Notes: generated by a model not told the origin, from the sequence alone. A stretch of DNA of 47,304 nt from Kineococcus rubinsiae (GCF_011839805.1 NZ_VWPY01000034.1:1-47304); one strand, 5' to 3'; positions 28,589 to 44,053 are shown, counted from the stretch's first letter. A program made the numbers and translations.

Positions 28589-30691
28589 TTACTCCCCGCG
28601 GACCTTCTTGACGATCTCCTCCGACACGTTCCGCGGAACCTCCGCGTAGGAGTCGAACTGCATGCTGTAGACCGCCCGGCCCTGCGTCTTGGACCGCAGG
28701 TCCCCGACGTAGCCGAACATCTCCGACAGCGGGACCGTCGCCTTGACCAGCTTCGCCCCGCTGACGTCCTCCATGGACTGGATCTGTCCGCGGCGGGAGT
28801 TCAGGTCGCCGATGACTTCACCCATGTAGGACTCGGGGGTGCGGACCTCGACGGCCATGACCGGCTCCAGCAGAACCGGGTCAGCGCGCTTGACGGCCTC
28901 CTTGAGGACCATCGAGCCCGCGATCTTGAACGCCATCTCGGAGGAGTCGACGTCGTGCGCCGCACCGTCGAGAAGGCTCGCCCTGATGCCGACGAGCGGG
29001 TAGCCCGCCACGACGCCGAGCTGCATGGCGTCCTGGATGCCGGCGTCCACGCTCGGGATGTACTCCCGCGGGACGCGGCCACCGGTGACCTTGTTGTTGA
29101 ACTCGTAGAACTCCCCGTCAGAGGTGTCCATGGGCTCGATGGTCACCTGGACCTTGGCGTACTGGCCGGACCCACCGGTCTGCTTCTTGTGGGTGTAGTC
29201 CATCTTCTCCACCGCGCGACGGATCGTCTCGCGGTAGGCGACCTGGGGCTTGCCGACGTTGGCCTCGACCTTGTACTCGCGGCGCATCCGGTCCACGAGG
29301 ATGTCGAGGTGGAGCTCGCCCATCCCCTTGATGATCGTCTGGCCGGTCTCCTGATCGAGCTCGACCTGGAAGGTCGGGTCCTCCTCCGCCAGGCGCTGGA
29401 TCGCGGTGCCCAGCTTCTCCTGGTCGCCCTTCGTCTTCGGCTCGATGGCCACCGAGATGACGGGCTCGGGGAAGGTCATCGACTCCAGGACGACCTGCTG
29501 CGCGGGGTCGCACAGCGTGTCGCCGGTGGTCGTGTCCTTGAGGCCGATCATCGCGTAGATGTGGCCCGCACGAGCCTCGTCGACCGGGTTCTCCTTGTTG
29601 GAGTGCATCTGGAAGAGCTTCCCGATGCGCTCCTTCTTGCCCTTGGTCGAGTTCACGACGCCCGAGCCGGCGGCGACGCGGCCGGAGTACACCCGGACGT
29701 ACGTCAGCTTGCCGAAGAACGGGTGCGCGGCGACCTTGAAGGCGAGGCCGGAGAAGGGCTCGGTCGCGTCCGGACGGCGCACGATCTCCACCGTCTCGTC
29801 GCCGACCTTGTGCCCGACCATGGGCTTCACGTCCAGCGGCGAGGGCAGGTAGTCGATGACGGCGTCGAGCATGGGCTGCACGCCCTTGTTCTTGAACGCC
29901 GAGCCGCAGAAGATCGGGTAGAGCTCGGAGTTGACGGTCAGCGTGCGGACGCCGGCCTTGATCTCCTCCGTCGTCAGCTCACCCCCGCCGAGGTACTTCT
30001 CCATCAGCTCGTCGTCCGCCTCGGCGACGCGCTCGACCAGGGCGCTGCGGTACTCCGCGGCCTGCTCGGCCAGGTCGGCCGGGATGTCCTCGACCTCGTA
30101 GTCGGCGCCCATCTGGACGTCACCGCGCCAGGTCAGGGCCTTCATCGTGACCAGGTCGATGACACCGGTGAAGGTGTTCTCGGCACCGATCGGCAGCTGC
30201 ATGACCAGCGGCTCGGCGCCGAGGCGCTCCTTGATCGTCTTCACGGTGAAGAAGAAGTCCGCGCCGAGCTTGTCCATCTTGTTGACGAAGCAGATGCGGG
30301 GGACGTCGTACTTGTCCGCCTGCCGCCACACCGTCTCGGACTGGGGCTCGACACCCTCCTTGCCGTCGAAGACGGCGACCGCACCGTCCAGGACGCGCAG
30401 CGAGCGCTCGACCTCGACCGTGAAGTCGACGTGGCCGGGCGTGTCGATGATGTTGATCTGGTTGTTGTCCCAGAAGCAGGTGGTGGCCGCGGAGGTGATG
30501 GTGATGCCCCGCTCCTGCTCCTGCTCCATCCAGTCCATCGTGGCCGCGCCGTCGTGGACCTCACCGATCTTGTAGTTGATCCCCGTGTAGAAGAGGATCC
30601 GCTCGGTGGTCGTGGTCTTGCCGGCGTCGATGTGGGCCATGATGCCGATGTTGCGGACCTTGGTCAGGTCCGTCAGCACGTCCTGTGCCAC
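28589..30691 (-). CDS. fusA: Elongation factor G
   Basis: The 700-residue EF-G catalyses translocation and works in ribosome recycling. Domain I has [20 protein letters not shown], the switch-[19 protein letters not shown] and [12 protein letters not shown]. Domain IV has the loop [15 protein letters not shown] and [21 protein letters not shown], and domain [17 protein letters not shown]. Full length, wild-type in appearance. The GTG start has GAGG 9 nt upstream, 62 nt after rpsG. Confidence 0.98.
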   Translation of the reverse strand: MAQDVLTDLTKVRNIGIMAHIDAGKTTTTERILFYTGINYKIGEVHDGAATMDWMEQEQERGITITSAATTCFWDNNQINIIDTPGHVDFTVEVERSLRVLDGAVAVFDGKEGVEPQSETVWRQADKYDVPRICFVNKMDKLGADFFFTVKTIKERLGAEPLVMQLPIGAENTFTGVIDLVTMKALTWRGDVQMGADYEVEDIPADLAEQAAEYRSALVERVAEADDELMEKYLGGGELTTEEIKAGVRTLTVNSELYPIFCGSAFKNKGVQPMLDAVIDYLPSPLDVKPMVGHKVGDETVEIVRRPDATEPFSGLAFKVAAHPFFGKLTYVRVYSGRVAAGSGVVNSTKGKKERIGKLFQMHSNKENPVDEARAGHIYAMIGLKDTTTGDTLCDPAQQVVLESMTFPEPVISVAIEPKTKGDQEKLGTAIQRLAEEDPTFQVELDQETGQTIIKGMGELHLDILVDRMRREYKVEANVGKPQVAYRETIRRAVEKMDYTHKKQTGGSGQYAKVQVTIEPMDTSDGEFYEFNNKVTGGRVPREYIPSVDAGIQDAMQLGVVAGYPLVGIRASLLDGAAHDVDSSEMAFKIAGSMVLKEAVKRADPVLLEPVMAVEVRTPESYMGEVIGDLNSRRGQIQSMEDVSGAKLVKATVPLSEMFGYVGDLRSKTQGRAVYSMQFDSYAEVPRNVSEEIVKKVRGE

Positions 30692-30753
30692 GGTTTACTG
30701 CCTCTTCCCTGGGATCGAGGGGGTGAGTCGGCGAGGTGCGGACGCCGCCGGGG

Positions 30754-31224
30754 TCACCAGCGGTAGTGCGCGAAGGCCCGGTTCGACTCGGCCATCTTGT
30801 GGGTGTCCTCGCGGCGCTTCACCGCGGCACCGAGGCCGTTGGACGCGTCGAGGATCTCGTTGAGCAGGCGCTCGGTCATCGTCTTCTCGCGACGCTGCCG
30901 GGAGTAGCCGACGAGCCAGCGCAGCGCGAGCGTCGTGGAACGGCTCGGGCGCACCTCGATCGGCACCTGGTAGGTCGACCCGCCGACGCGGCGGGAACGG
31001 ACTTCGAGCGCCGGCTTGACGTTGTCGAGGGCGCGCTTGAGGACGACGACCGGGTCGCCGCCCGTCTTGTCGCGCGTGCCTTCGAGAGCGCCGTAGACGA
31101 TGCTCTCCGCGACGGACTTCTTGCCGTCGAGGAGGATCTTGTTGACGAGCTGCGTCACCAGGGGGGACTGGTAGACGGGGTCCACCACGAGGGGACGCTT
31201 GGGTGCGGGGCCCTTGCGGGGCAT
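30754..31224 (-). CDS. rpsG: 30S ribosomal protein uS7
   Basis: The 156-residue uS7 starts assembly of the 30S head and lies at the E site; in E. coli it represses the str operon. It has [60 protein letters not shown] and [20 protein letters not shown]. Its ATG overlaps the rpsL stop (TGATG). No S7 binding site could be recognised in the one-base junction, unlike the long rpsL-rpsG spacer of E. coli. Confidence 0.98.
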   Translation of the reverse strand: MPRKGPAPKRPLVVDPVYQSPLVTQLVNKILLDGKKSVAESIVYGALEGTRDKTGGDPVVVLKRALDNVKPALEVRSRRVGGSTYQVPIEVRPSRSTTLALRWLVGYSRQRREKTMTERLLNEILDASNGLGAAVKRREDTHKMAESNRAFAHYRW

Positions 31225-31598
31225 CAGCTCTTCTCCTTCTTCGCGCCGTAGCGGCTGCGCGCCTGCTTGCGGTTCTTGACACCCTGCGTGTCCAGCGAGC
31301 CGCGGACGATCTTGTAGCGGACACCGGGGAGGTCCTTCACGCGGCCGCCGCGCACCAGGACCATCGAGTGCTCCTGGAGGTTGTGGCCCACGCCCGGGAT
31401 GTAGGCCGTGACCTCGATGCCGCTCGTGAGCTTCACGCGCGCCACCTTGCGCAGCGCGGAGTTCGGCTTCTTGGGCGTCGTGGTGTACACGCGGGTGCAG
31501 ACACCGCGGCGCTGGGGGCTGCCCTTGAGAGCGGGGGTCTTGGTCTTGACGACCTTGTCCTCCCGGCCCTTGCGGACCAGCTGCTGGATCGTAGGCAC
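31224..31598 (-). CDS. rpsL: 30S ribosomal protein uS12
   Basis: The 124-residue uS12 monitors decoding. [17 protein letters not shown] (Lys43) and [20 protein letters not shown] (Lys88) keep the residues whose changes give streptomycin resistance, so the protein looks wild type. The GTG start reads [14 protein letters not shown], with GGAGACAGG upstream. It opens the str block with a strong promoter at 31768-31796 and a leader of about 160 nt holding the shared 30-bp element. Confidence 0.98.
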   Translation of the reverse strand: MPTIQQLVRKGREDKVVKTKTPALKGSPQRRGVCTRVYTTTPKKPNSALRKVARVKLTSGIEVTAYIPGVGHNLQEHSMVLVRGGRVKDLPGVRYKIVRGSLDTQGVKNRKQARSRYGAKKEKS

Positions 31599-31672
31599 CC
31601 TGTCTCCGTCATTCGTTCGATCTGGTGTGTCGGCCTGCGCTGCCCGTGGTGGGCCGGCGCTACACGCTTGTG

Positions 31673-31702
31673 CCGACCCACGAGGTCGGGCGTGTCGTTC
31701 TC
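31673..31702 (-). promoter_or_regulatory. Leader element shared with rpsJ, copy 2 (rpsL leader)
   Basis: On the minus strand it starts GAGAACGACACGCCCGACC and ends GTGGGTCGG, 28/30 identical to 26942-26971. It lies about 60 nt downstream of the predicted transcription start and ends 74 nt before the rpsL start codon. CCGACC/GGTCGG can form a hairpin with loop TCGTG. Function unknown. Confidence 0.6.
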
Positions 31703-31767
31703 GGTGAGGACCCCCACGCCGACGTCCTGTCAGCTGTGTGCGGGCACGCTCGTGTCAAGCGGACACG

Positions 31768-31796
31768 AATCTACCTGCTGGGCAGGAGAGGGTCAA
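31768..31796 (-). promoter_or_regulatory. str-block (rpsL) promoter
   Basis: TTGACC (31791-31796), a 17-nt spacer, then TAGATT (31768-31773) on the minus strand: a near-ideal housekeeping promoter. The -35 lies within CCGTTTTGACCCT, shared with the rplM promoter. A second TTGACA lies downstream near 31756 but lacks a good -10. Confidence 0.8.
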
Positions 31797-31831
31797 AACG
31801 GCTCGTGGCCGCCCTCTCCCCCACCGTGGCA

Positions 31832-31868
31832 CCGCCCGTCCCCCCGCGGTCAGCGGGGGGACGGGCGG
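31832..31868 (-). terminator. Terminator after rpoC
   Basis: CCGCCCGTCCCCCCGC (31832-31847) pairs perfectly with 31853-31868 around GGTCA, a 16-bp GC-rich stem beginning 11 nt after the rpoC stop and just upstream of the rpsL promoter. Confidence 0.85.
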
Positions 31869-31879
31869 CACCGGAGGCG

Positions 31880-35812
<3,933 letters not shown>

Positions 35813-35825
35813 TCCGTGGAACCCG

Positions 35826-35891
35826 CCCGGGACGTCCCGGGGGCTCCGTTGGCCGGCGGTGGCGGGCCGCAGGTGCGAACACCCGCGGCCC
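35826..35891 (-). promoter_or_regulatory. Two hairpins in the rpoB-rpoC spacer
   Basis: CCCGGGACGTCCCGGG (35826-35841) is a 16-nt perfect palindrome. GGGCCGC/GCGGCCC plus GGTG/CACC with tetraloop CGAA (35864-35891) forms an 11-bp stem starting 7 nt after the rpoB stop. They fill most of the 86-nt spacer and may attenuate or process the transcript. Confidence 0.45.
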
Positions 35892-35898
35892 ACGCCCG

Positions 35899-39381
<3,483 letters not shown>

Positions 39382-39488
39382 GAGGGGTCCTTCCACGGGC
39401 CTGCGAACGTGACGTGCACTACCCGGTCCCACTCGGACGTCCCACTGGTCGACATCCGGTCATATGACGCTGGGCAGCGCAAAACAGC

Positions 39489-39518
39489 AGGGTACCCCAC
39501 GAGGGCAGGTCTGTCCAA
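39489..39518 (-). promoter_or_regulatory. Candidate rpoBC promoter
   Basis: TTGGAC (39513-39518), an 18-nt spacer, then TACCCT (39489-39494) on the minus strand, about 108 nt upstream of the rpoB TTG. It matches TTGNNN/TANNNT well. Confidence 0.6.
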
Positions 39519-39754
39519 GCCCCCTCCGGCGGAGCGCCGGGCGTCGTCCCGACGCCTGCTCCCCGGTGCGACGGCGGTGTCGCACTCCGAGCCTCGGCGG
39601 ATCGTCAGCCGGTGATGAGGATGTCCCCCGCGGGGCGCCGCGTCAAGGCACGCGGCCGCAGCGGTGGACGGCGTGTCGCGCGGAGCCCGCACGCACCCGC
39701 GCGCAGCGCGCCTCCCCAGCCGCGTGCCTGCGCCGGAGCGCCCCGGACGCGCGC

Positions 39755-39817
39755 AGGGGCGGCCGGGCCGCAGCCCGACCGCCCCTGGCGGAGTGCCCCG
39801 CGCCCCTCAGGGCGCGG
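39755..39817 (-). terminator. Tandem hairpins after rplL
   Basis: CCGCGCCC/GGGCGCGG (39798-39817, loop CTCA) begins 9 nt after the rplL stop. It is followed by AGGGGCGGCCGGGC paired with 39773-39786 (14 bp, one mismatch, loop CGCA). They probably end or attenuate the rplJL transcript before rpoB. Confidence 0.6.
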
Positions 39818-39826
39818 AGCGGGGTG

Positions 39827-40210
39827 TCACTTGAGGGTGACGGTGGCGCCGGCAGCCTCGAGCTGGGCCTTCGCCTTCTCGGCGGCGTCCTTGGCGACCT
39901 TCTCCAGGACGGGCTTGGGGGCGCCGTCCACGAGGTCCTTGGCCTCCTTCAGGCCGAGGCTCGTGAGGGCGCGCACCTCCTTGATGACGCCGATCTTCTT
40001 CTCGCCGGCGGCCTCGAGGATGACGTCGAACTCGGTCTGCTCCTCCGCGGCCTCGGCCGGGGCGCCGCCGCCGGGGCCGGCAGCGACGGCCACGGGGGCG
40101 GCCGCGGTGACGTCGAAGGTCTCCTCGAACTTCTTCACGAACTCGGAGAGCTCGATGAGCGTGAGCTCCTTGAACGCGTCGAGCAGGTCGTCGGTGCTGA
40201 GCTTCGCCAT
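39827..40210 (-). CDS. rplL: 50S ribosomal protein bL12 (L7/L12)
   Basis: The 127-residue bL12 makes the multi-copy stalk that recruits GTPase factors. The N-terminal dimer domain ([20 protein letters not shown]) is followed by an Ala/Gly/Pro hinge (about 35-55) and the C-terminal factor-binding domain [39 protein letters not shown]. It follows rplJ by 73 nt. Confidence 0.98.
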   Translation of the reverse strand: MAKLSTDDLLDAFKELTLIELSEFVKKFEETFDVTAAAPVAVAAGPGGGAPAEAAEEQTEFDVILEAAGEKKIGVIKEVRALTSLGLKEAKDLVDGAPKPVLEKVAKDAAEKAKAQLEAAGATVTLK

Positions 40211-40283
40211 GGTGGGCGGTCCTTCCTCGTCAGGGGTGCGTCTGGGGTGGTGCTGGGGGTCGTGCTGTCAGCTGCGTGGACGC

Positions 40284-40868
40284 TCAGGCGTCCACGGACT
40301 CCGCGGCGGCCGGCTCGGAAGCGGCGGCCGGCTCCTCGGCGGCCGCGGGCGCACCCTCGGACACCTTCTCCCGCAACGCGTCCACGGTGCGGACGGTCTT
40401 GGACAGCGGAGCCTGGAAGAGCGCTGCGGCCTTGGACTGGGTGGCCTTGAGGACACCCGCGACCTTGGACAGCAGCACCTCGCGGGACTCGAGGTCCGCG
40501 AGGGCGGCGACGTCGGCCGCGCTGATCGCGCGACCTTCGAGGTAGCCGCTCTTGACGATCAGCTGGGGGTTGGCCTTGGCGAAGTCACGCAGGCCCTTGG
40601 CCGCCTCGACCGGGTCACCGGCGACGAAGGCGATCGCGGTGGGGCCCGCGAGCTGCCCCTCGAAGGCCGAGACTCCGGCCTCGGTCGCCGCGATGCTGGC
40701 GAGCGTGTTCTTCACGACCGCGTAGGTCGTGTCGCGACCCAGCGATCGACGCAGCTCGGTGAGCTGCGCGACGGTCAAACCCCGGTACTCGGTGAGCACC
40801 GCAGCGTTGGAACCGTTGAACAGTGCCGCGATCTCCTTGACGGCAGCTGCCCTGTCACTCCGTGCCAT
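40284..40868 (-). CDS. rplJ: 50S ribosomal protein uL10
   Basis: The 194-residue uL10 is the stalk base that carries bL12 dimers. It starts [20 protein letters not shown], with [19 protein letters not shown] and [15 protein letters not shown]. The C-terminal helix that binds bL12 ends in an Ala/Glu-rich tail. The ATG at 40868 has AAGGAGG 5 nt upstream. The long leader before it probably carries the L10-L12 autoregulatory site known in other bacteria. Confidence 0.98.
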   Translation of the reverse strand: MARSDRAAAVKEIAALFNGSNAAVLTEYRGLTVAQLTELRRSLGRDTTYAVVKNTLASIAATEAGVSAFEGQLAGPTAIAFVAGDPVEAAKGLRDFAKANPQLIVKSGYLEGRAISAADVAALADLESREVLLSKVAGVLKATQSKAAALFQAPLSKTVRTVDALREKVSEGAPAAAEEPAAASEPAAAESVDA

Positions 40869-40919
40869 GGGCCCTCCTTCCACTCATCGGGGGAACCGGT
40901 CGGGGCCCGGACGCACGAA

Positions 40920-40947
40920 ACGCCCCGGCGCAGGTGCGCGGGGGCGT
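40920..40947 (-). terminator. Candidate attenuator hairpin in rplJ leader
   Basis: ACGCCCC/GGGGCGT with an inner GCGC-AGGT-GCGC stem across one mismatch, followed on the minus strand by TTTC. This is one of the few hairpins here with a U run, 52 nt before the rplJ start. Confidence 0.5.
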
Positions 40948-41079
40948 CGGGCCGGACCTCCCGGGGGAGGACGGCTGGAGCTCTGGCTCACCTGCGCAGG
41001 TCGCCCGTGTGCACGGGGCCTTCTGCGGCTGCGGTCCTGGAGGGGACTGCGGCTGCGACCGGCGGTCTTCGGTACGAGC

Positions 41080-41085
41080 AGTCTA
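41080..41085 (-). promoter_or_regulatory. Candidate -10 for rplJL
   Basis: TAGACT on the minus strand, about 212 nt upstream of rplJ and just downstream of the rplA terminator. The same hexamer occurs upstream of rplK and tRNA-Trp. No recognisable -35. Confidence 0.5.
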
Positions 41086-41134
41086 CACGCGGGCGCGGGC
41101 CGCCCCCGACCACCGCGGCGGCGGCCGGTGGCGG

Positions 41135-41180
41135 ACGCGGCAGGGGCGGGACCGCGGCTGCAGTCCCGCCCCTGTCGCGT
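41135..41180 (-). terminator. Terminator after rplA
   Basis: CAGGGGCGGGAC (41141-41152) pairs perfectly with GTCCCGCCCCTG (41163-41174), and the flanks extend it to 18 bp with one mismatch. It begins about 28 nt after the rplA stop. Confidence 0.75.
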
Positions 41181-41208
41181 GCGTGGCCTCGTCAGGCCTG
41201 CGGCGTCG

Positions 41209-41925
41209 TCAGACGGCCGTCGGGTCCTCGATCAGGTTCTTGACCAGCGCCGGGTCCACGGGCACGCCCGGGCCCATCGTCGTGGTCATGGTGGCCTTCT
41301 TGAGGTAGCGGCCCTTGGACGCGGACGGCTTGAGCCGCAGGACCTCGTCGAGCGCGGCGGAGTAGTTCTCGACCAGCTGGCGGTCGTCGAAGCTCGCCTT
41401 GCCGATGACGAAGTGCAGGTTGGCGTGCTTGTCCGTGCGGAACTCGATCTTGCCGCCCTTGATCTCCGTCACGGCCTTCGCGACGTCCATCGTGACGGTG
41501 CCCGTCTTGGGGTTGGGCATGAGGCCGCGGGGCCCCAGCACCTTGCCCAGGCGGCCGACCTTGCCCATGAGGTCCGGCGTCGCGACGGCGGCGTCGAAGT
41601 CGAGGCGGCCCTTGGCGACCTCGTCGATGAGCTCGTCGCCACCGACGATGTCGGCGCCGGCGGCCTCGGCCTGCGCGGCGCGGTCACCGGTCGCGAAGAC
41701 CAGCACGCGGGCGGTCTTGCCGGTGCCGTGCGGCAGGTTGACGGTGCCGCGGACCATCTGGTCGGCCTTGCGGGGGTCGACACCGAGGCGGAAGGCCACC
41801 TCGACGGTCGCGTCGTACTTCGTCGTGGAGGTCTCGCGGGCGAGCTTCACGGCGTCGAGGGGGGCGTAGAGGGCGTCGGCGTCGATCTTGTCGGCGGCGG
41901 CGCGGTAGGCCTTGCTGCGCTTCAC
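41209..41925 (-). CDS. rplA: 50S ribosomal protein uL1
   Basis: The 238-residue uL1 forms the mobile L1 stalk near the E site and in many bacteria represses its own operon. It has [15 protein letters not shown], the rRNA-binding [34 protein letters not shown] and [17 protein letters not shown]. The GTG at 41925 has AGGAGCAG upstream and gives the family-typical start. It lies 104 nt after rplK, a spacer holding two hairpins. Confidence 0.98.
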   Translation of the reverse strand: MKRSKAYRAAADKIDADALYAPLDAVKLARETSTTKYDATVEVAFRLGVDPRKADQMVRGTVNLPHGTGKTARVLVFATGDRAAQAEAAGADIVGGDELIDEVAKGRLDFDAAVATPDLMGKVGRLGKVLGPRGLMPNPKTGTVTMDVAKAVTEIKGGKIEFRTDKHANLHFVIGKASFDDRQLVENYSAALDEVLRLKPSASKGRYLKKATMTTTMGPGVPVDPALVKNLIEDPTAV

Positions 41926-41963
41926 TTCTGCTCCTGGGAGGTGAGAGGGAGTCGTGGTCGGTC

Positions 41964-42017
41964 GGGCCGCGCGCGGCCCTGCCACTGGGTGTTCGGCCGG
42001 GGACGTGGCCCCGGCCG
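41964..42017 (-). promoter_or_regulatory. Hairpins in rplK-rplA spacer
   Basis: CGGCCGGGG/CCCCGGCCG (41994-42017, 9 bp) begins 12 nt after the rplK stop, and GGGCCGCGCGCGGCCC (41964-41979) is a perfect palindrome nearer rplA. Both are within the rplKA operon. They could be attenuators or parts of an L1-binding leader. Confidence 0.4.
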
Positions 42018-42029
42018 GAGGCGGTGGCC

Positions 42030-42461
42030 TCAGTCCGAGACGGTGATGCCCATCGACCGGGCGGTGCCGGCGATGATGCGCGACGCCATCTCGAGGTCGG
42101 TGGCGTTGAGGTCCTGCAGCTTGGTCTCGGCGATCTCGCGGACCTGGGCCTGCGTGAGGTTCGCGACCTTGTCCGTGTGGGGGGTGCCCGAGCCCTTCGC
42201 GACGCCGGCGGCCTTCTTGATGAGCTCCGCGGCCGGCGGGGTCTTGGTGATGAAGGTGAACGAGCGGTCCTCGTAGACCGTGATCTCGACCGGGATGACG
42301 TTGCCGCGCTGGGCCTCGGTCTGGGCGTTGTACGCCTTGCAGAACTCCATGATGTTCACGCCGTGCTGACCGAGCGCGGGCCCGATCGGCGGGGCGGGAG
42401 TGGCCATGCCGGCCTTGATCTGGAGCTTGATGAGCCCGGAGACCCTCTTCTTGGGGGGCAT
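42030..42461 (-). CDS. rplK: 50S ribosomal protein uL11
   Basis: The 143-residue uL11 forms the GTPase-associated centre with 23S rRNA helices 43/44 and is the thiostrepton target. It has [40 protein letters not shown] and [20 protein letters not shown]. The Pro-rich segment that binds thiostrepton is intact. It follows nusG by 164 nt with a terminator between. Confidence 0.98.
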   Translation of the reverse strand: MPPKKRVSGLIKLQIKAGMATPAPPIGPALGQHGVNIMEFCKAYNAQTEAQRGNVIPVEITVYEDRSFTFITKTPPAAELIKKAAGVAKGSGTPHTDKVANLTQAQVREIAETKLQDLNATDLEMASRIIAGTARSMGITVSD

Positions 42462-42548
42462 GTCTGTCCTCTCGGTGCCCCTGCTGGGGCGTGGCGGCCT
42501 TGTCGGTGCCCGCGGATCGGGCGACGAGGGGTTGCGGCCGGTGGATCC

Positions 42549-42554
42549 AGTCTA
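42549..42554 (-). promoter_or_regulatory. Candidate -10 for rplKA
   Basis: TAGACT on the minus strand, 88 nt before the rplK ATG and directly downstream of the nusG terminator. No -35 is recognisable. Confidence 0.5.
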
Positions 42555-42581
42555 CGCGAGGCGCCGGCGGCGCCCCGCACG

Positions 42582-42616
42582 CACGAGGACCCCGGCCACC
42601 GGCCGGGGTCCTCGTG
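42582..42616 (-). terminator. Terminator after nusG
   Basis: CACGAGGACCCCGGCC (42582-42597) pairs perfectly with 42601-42616 around ACC, a 16-bp stem starting 9 nt after the nusG stop. It separates secE-nusG from rplKA. Confidence 0.85.
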
Positions 42617-42625
42617 AGGGGTGCG

Positions 42626-43543
42626 TCAGATCTTGGCGACCTGGCTGAAGCTCAGCTCGACGGGGGTCTCGCGGCCGAAGATGGACACCAGCACGGTGAC
42701 CTTCTGGCGGTCGGCGGAGATCTCCGAGATCGTCGCGGGCAGGGTCTCGAACGGGCCCTCCATGACGGTGACCGACTCGCCGACCTCGAAGTCCACGACG
42801 CGCTCGGGCTGCGCCGCGACGGGCTTGCCGTCGGCGGTCTTGGCCTGCTTCGGCTCCAGGGTGGCGGCCAGCATCGAGAAGACCTCGTCGTTGGACAGCG
42901 GCACGGGCTGGTGGGTGTTGCCCACGAAGCCGGTCACGCCCGGGGTGTGGCGCACGGCGCCCCACGACTCGTCGGTCAGGTCCATGCGCACGAGGACGTA
43001 GCCGGGGATGCGGACGCGGCGCACGTTCTTGCGCTGCCCGTTCTTGACCTCGACGACCTCCTCCATGGGGACCTCGACCTGGAAGATGTAGTCCTCCATG
43101 TTGAGGGAGGTCATGCGGGTCTCGAGGTTGGTCTTGACCCGGTTCTCGTAGCCCGCGTAGCTGTGGATGACGAACCACTCGCCGGGCATGCGCCGCAGCT
43201 GCTTGCGGAACTCCTCGGCCTCGTCGACCTCCTCCTCGACGGCGTCCGCCCCGGGGGCGTCGGCGTCGGGGGCGTCGTCGGTGTCGCCGGCGTCGACGGC
43301 GTCGTCCACGTCGGCGGCGGTCTCGGCACCCTCGGGGGCGACGGCGTCCAGGACGTCCGCCTCGGCCGCGGCCTCGGCGCCGGGCTCCTCGGCCTCGAAG
43401 TCGCCGACGGGCAGGTCGGGGGTGTCCGCGGCCTGCTCCTGCTCGGCCTCGACGTCGGCCTCGCGGTCAGCGGCCAGGTCGTCGGCGTCGTAGGACTGCG
43501 TGGCGACGAACGGGTCGTCGACCTCGGTCGGGCGCTCGGACAC
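42626..43543 (-). CDS. nusG: Transcription termination/antitermination factor NusG with long acidic N-terminus
   Basis: A 305-residue NusG. Residues from about 120 form the NGN domain that clamps RNA polymerase ([37 protein letters not shown], then [10 protein letters not shown]). The KOW domain is at the C-terminus ([20 protein letters not shown]). The first 115 residues are an Asp/Glu/Ala-rich, probably disordered extension, so the protein is far longer than the 181 residues of E. coli NusG; such extensions are known in actinobacteria. A GTG start follows secE by 36 nt. Confidence 0.97.
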   Translation of the reverse strand: MSERPTEVDDPFVATQSYDADDLAADREADVEAEQEQAADTPDLPVGDFEAEEPGAEAAAEADVLDAVAPEGAETAADVDDAVDAGDTDDAPDADAPGADAVEEEVDEAEEFRKQLRRMPGEWFVIHSYAGYENRVKTNLETRMTSLNMEDYIFQVEVPMEEVVEVKNGQRKNVRRVRIPGYVLVRMDLTDESWGAVRHTPGVTGFVGNTHQPVPLSNDEVFSMLAATLEPKQAKTADGKPVAAQPERVVDFEVGESVTVMEGPFETLPATISEISADRQKVTVLVSIFGRETPVELSFSQVAKI

Positions 43544-43579
43544 GGTGCTTGCCTGCTTCCTTCGGGTTCGGTGGTCGCG

Positions 43580-43819
43580 TCAGGAACTGGACCCGAACAC
43601 CAGCAGGACGAGCTTGCCGATGCCGTAGTCCAGGGCGGACACGAAGAGCATCATCACGACGACGAAGACCAGCACGACCGCGGTGTAGCTCAGCAGGTCG
43701 CGGCGCGTCGGCCAGACGACCTTGCGGAGCTCCTCGACGACCTGGCGCAGGAAGAGCAGGACCCCCGTGCGGCGCTTGGCCGAGGCGTGGTCCTCCTCGG
43801 TCTTCGTCGTCTCGCTCAC
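43580..43819 (-). CDS. secE: Preprotein translocase subunit SecE
   Basis: A 79-residue single-span SecE, the clamp of the SecYEG channel. It has a charged N-terminus (VSETTKTEEDHASAKRRTG), the amphipathic conserved segment FLRQVVEELRKVVWPTRRDL, and one membrane helix (YTAVVLVFVVVMMLFVSALD). The GTG at 43819 is chosen because the open frame further upstream runs into the tRNA gene. It is 71 nt downstream of tRNA-Trp and is followed by nusG. Confidence 0.96.
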   Translation of the reverse strand: MSETTKTEEDHASAKRRTGVLLFLRQVVEELRKVVWPTRRDLLSYTAVVLVFVVVMMLFVSALDYGIGKLVLLVFGSSS

Positions 43820-43890
43820 GTCGACCCTGCTCCCTACCGTTCCCGGTGCTCGTCGTGCGGTCGCGTCCGGCACGGACACGGTGCTGCTCG

Positions 43891-43963
43891 CAGGGCAGGA
43901 GGGACTCGAACCCACAACCGCCGGTTTTGGAGACCGGTGCGCTACCAATTGCGCCACTGCCCT
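43891..43963 (-). tRNA. trpT: tRNA-Trp (anticodon CCA)
   Basis: Read on the minus strand, the acceptor AGGGCAG pairs with CTGCCCT, with discriminator G at 43891. The D arm GCGCAATTGGTAGCGC, anticodon stem CCGGT/ACCGG with loop CTCCAAA (anticodon CCA), and T arm GTGGG-TTCGAGT-CCCTC complete the cloverleaf. The CCA end is not encoded. It lies just before secE, a common placement in bacteria. Confidence 0.97.
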
Positions 43964-43999
43964 GAGCGGTCCCGCAGCCCCAGGGGGCGTGCGTCACCA

Positions 44000-44017
44000 C
44001 GGCGGGAGGACCCGCCG
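44000..44017 (-). promoter_or_regulatory. Hairpin in the tRNA-Trp leader
   Basis: CGGCGGG-AGGA-CCCGCCG, a perfect 7-bp stem, lies immediately after the predicted transcription start and 37 nt before the mature tRNA. It may guide 5' processing. Confidence 0.35.
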
Positions 44018-44023
44018 ACGTGG

Positions 44024-44053
44024 AGTCTAGGCGACGCAGCAGGTGGGCGTCGA
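44024..44053 (-). promoter_or_regulatory. Candidate promoter for tRNA-Trp-secE-nusG
   Basis: TCGACG (44048-44053), an 18-nt spacer, then TAGACT (44024-44029) on the minus strand, about 60 nt upstream of the mature tRNA. The -35 is partial. Confidence 0.5.

Larger units (their letters stand above)
39382..39826 (-). other. rplL-rpoB intergenic region with hairpins and rpoB promoter
   Basis: This 445-nt gap has no supported gene. Nearest rplL are two hairpins (39755-39817), then about 230 nt without recognised features apart from TTGACG near 39641 with a poor -10. A candidate promoter follows at 39489-39518, and a leader of about 100 nt with CATATG at 39461-39466 and two GTGGGAC copies leads to rpoB. 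This suggests rpoBC is transcribed at least partly apart from rplJL. Confidence 0.6.
40869..41208 (-). promoter_or_regulatory. rplA-rplJ intergenic region: rplKA terminator and L10-type leader
   Basis: The 340-nt gap has no gene. It contains the rplA terminator (41135-41180), a -10 candidate TAGACT (41080-41085) and a leader of about 205 nt. The leader is rich in pairing: CCCGTG-CA-CACGGG, the palindrome ACCTGCGCAGGT, CCTCC-CGGG-GGAGG (40957-40970) and the terminator-like hairpin 40920-40947. The position and length match ribosomal protein L10 leaders, by which uL10-bL12 represses its own synthesis; the binding site itself was not identified by eye. Confidence 0.55.

Noticed and set aside
31433-31717. 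Small frame covering the rpsL leader element and overlapping rpsL
   Set aside because: It runs out of frame into rpsL, lacks a ribosome site, and the element's substitution pattern does not look like coding sequence.
39641-39650. TTGACG at 39.64 kb as the main rpoB promoter
   Set aside because: Its -10 at 17 nt would be CATCCT, weaker than TTGGAC-N18-TACCCT closer to rpoB.
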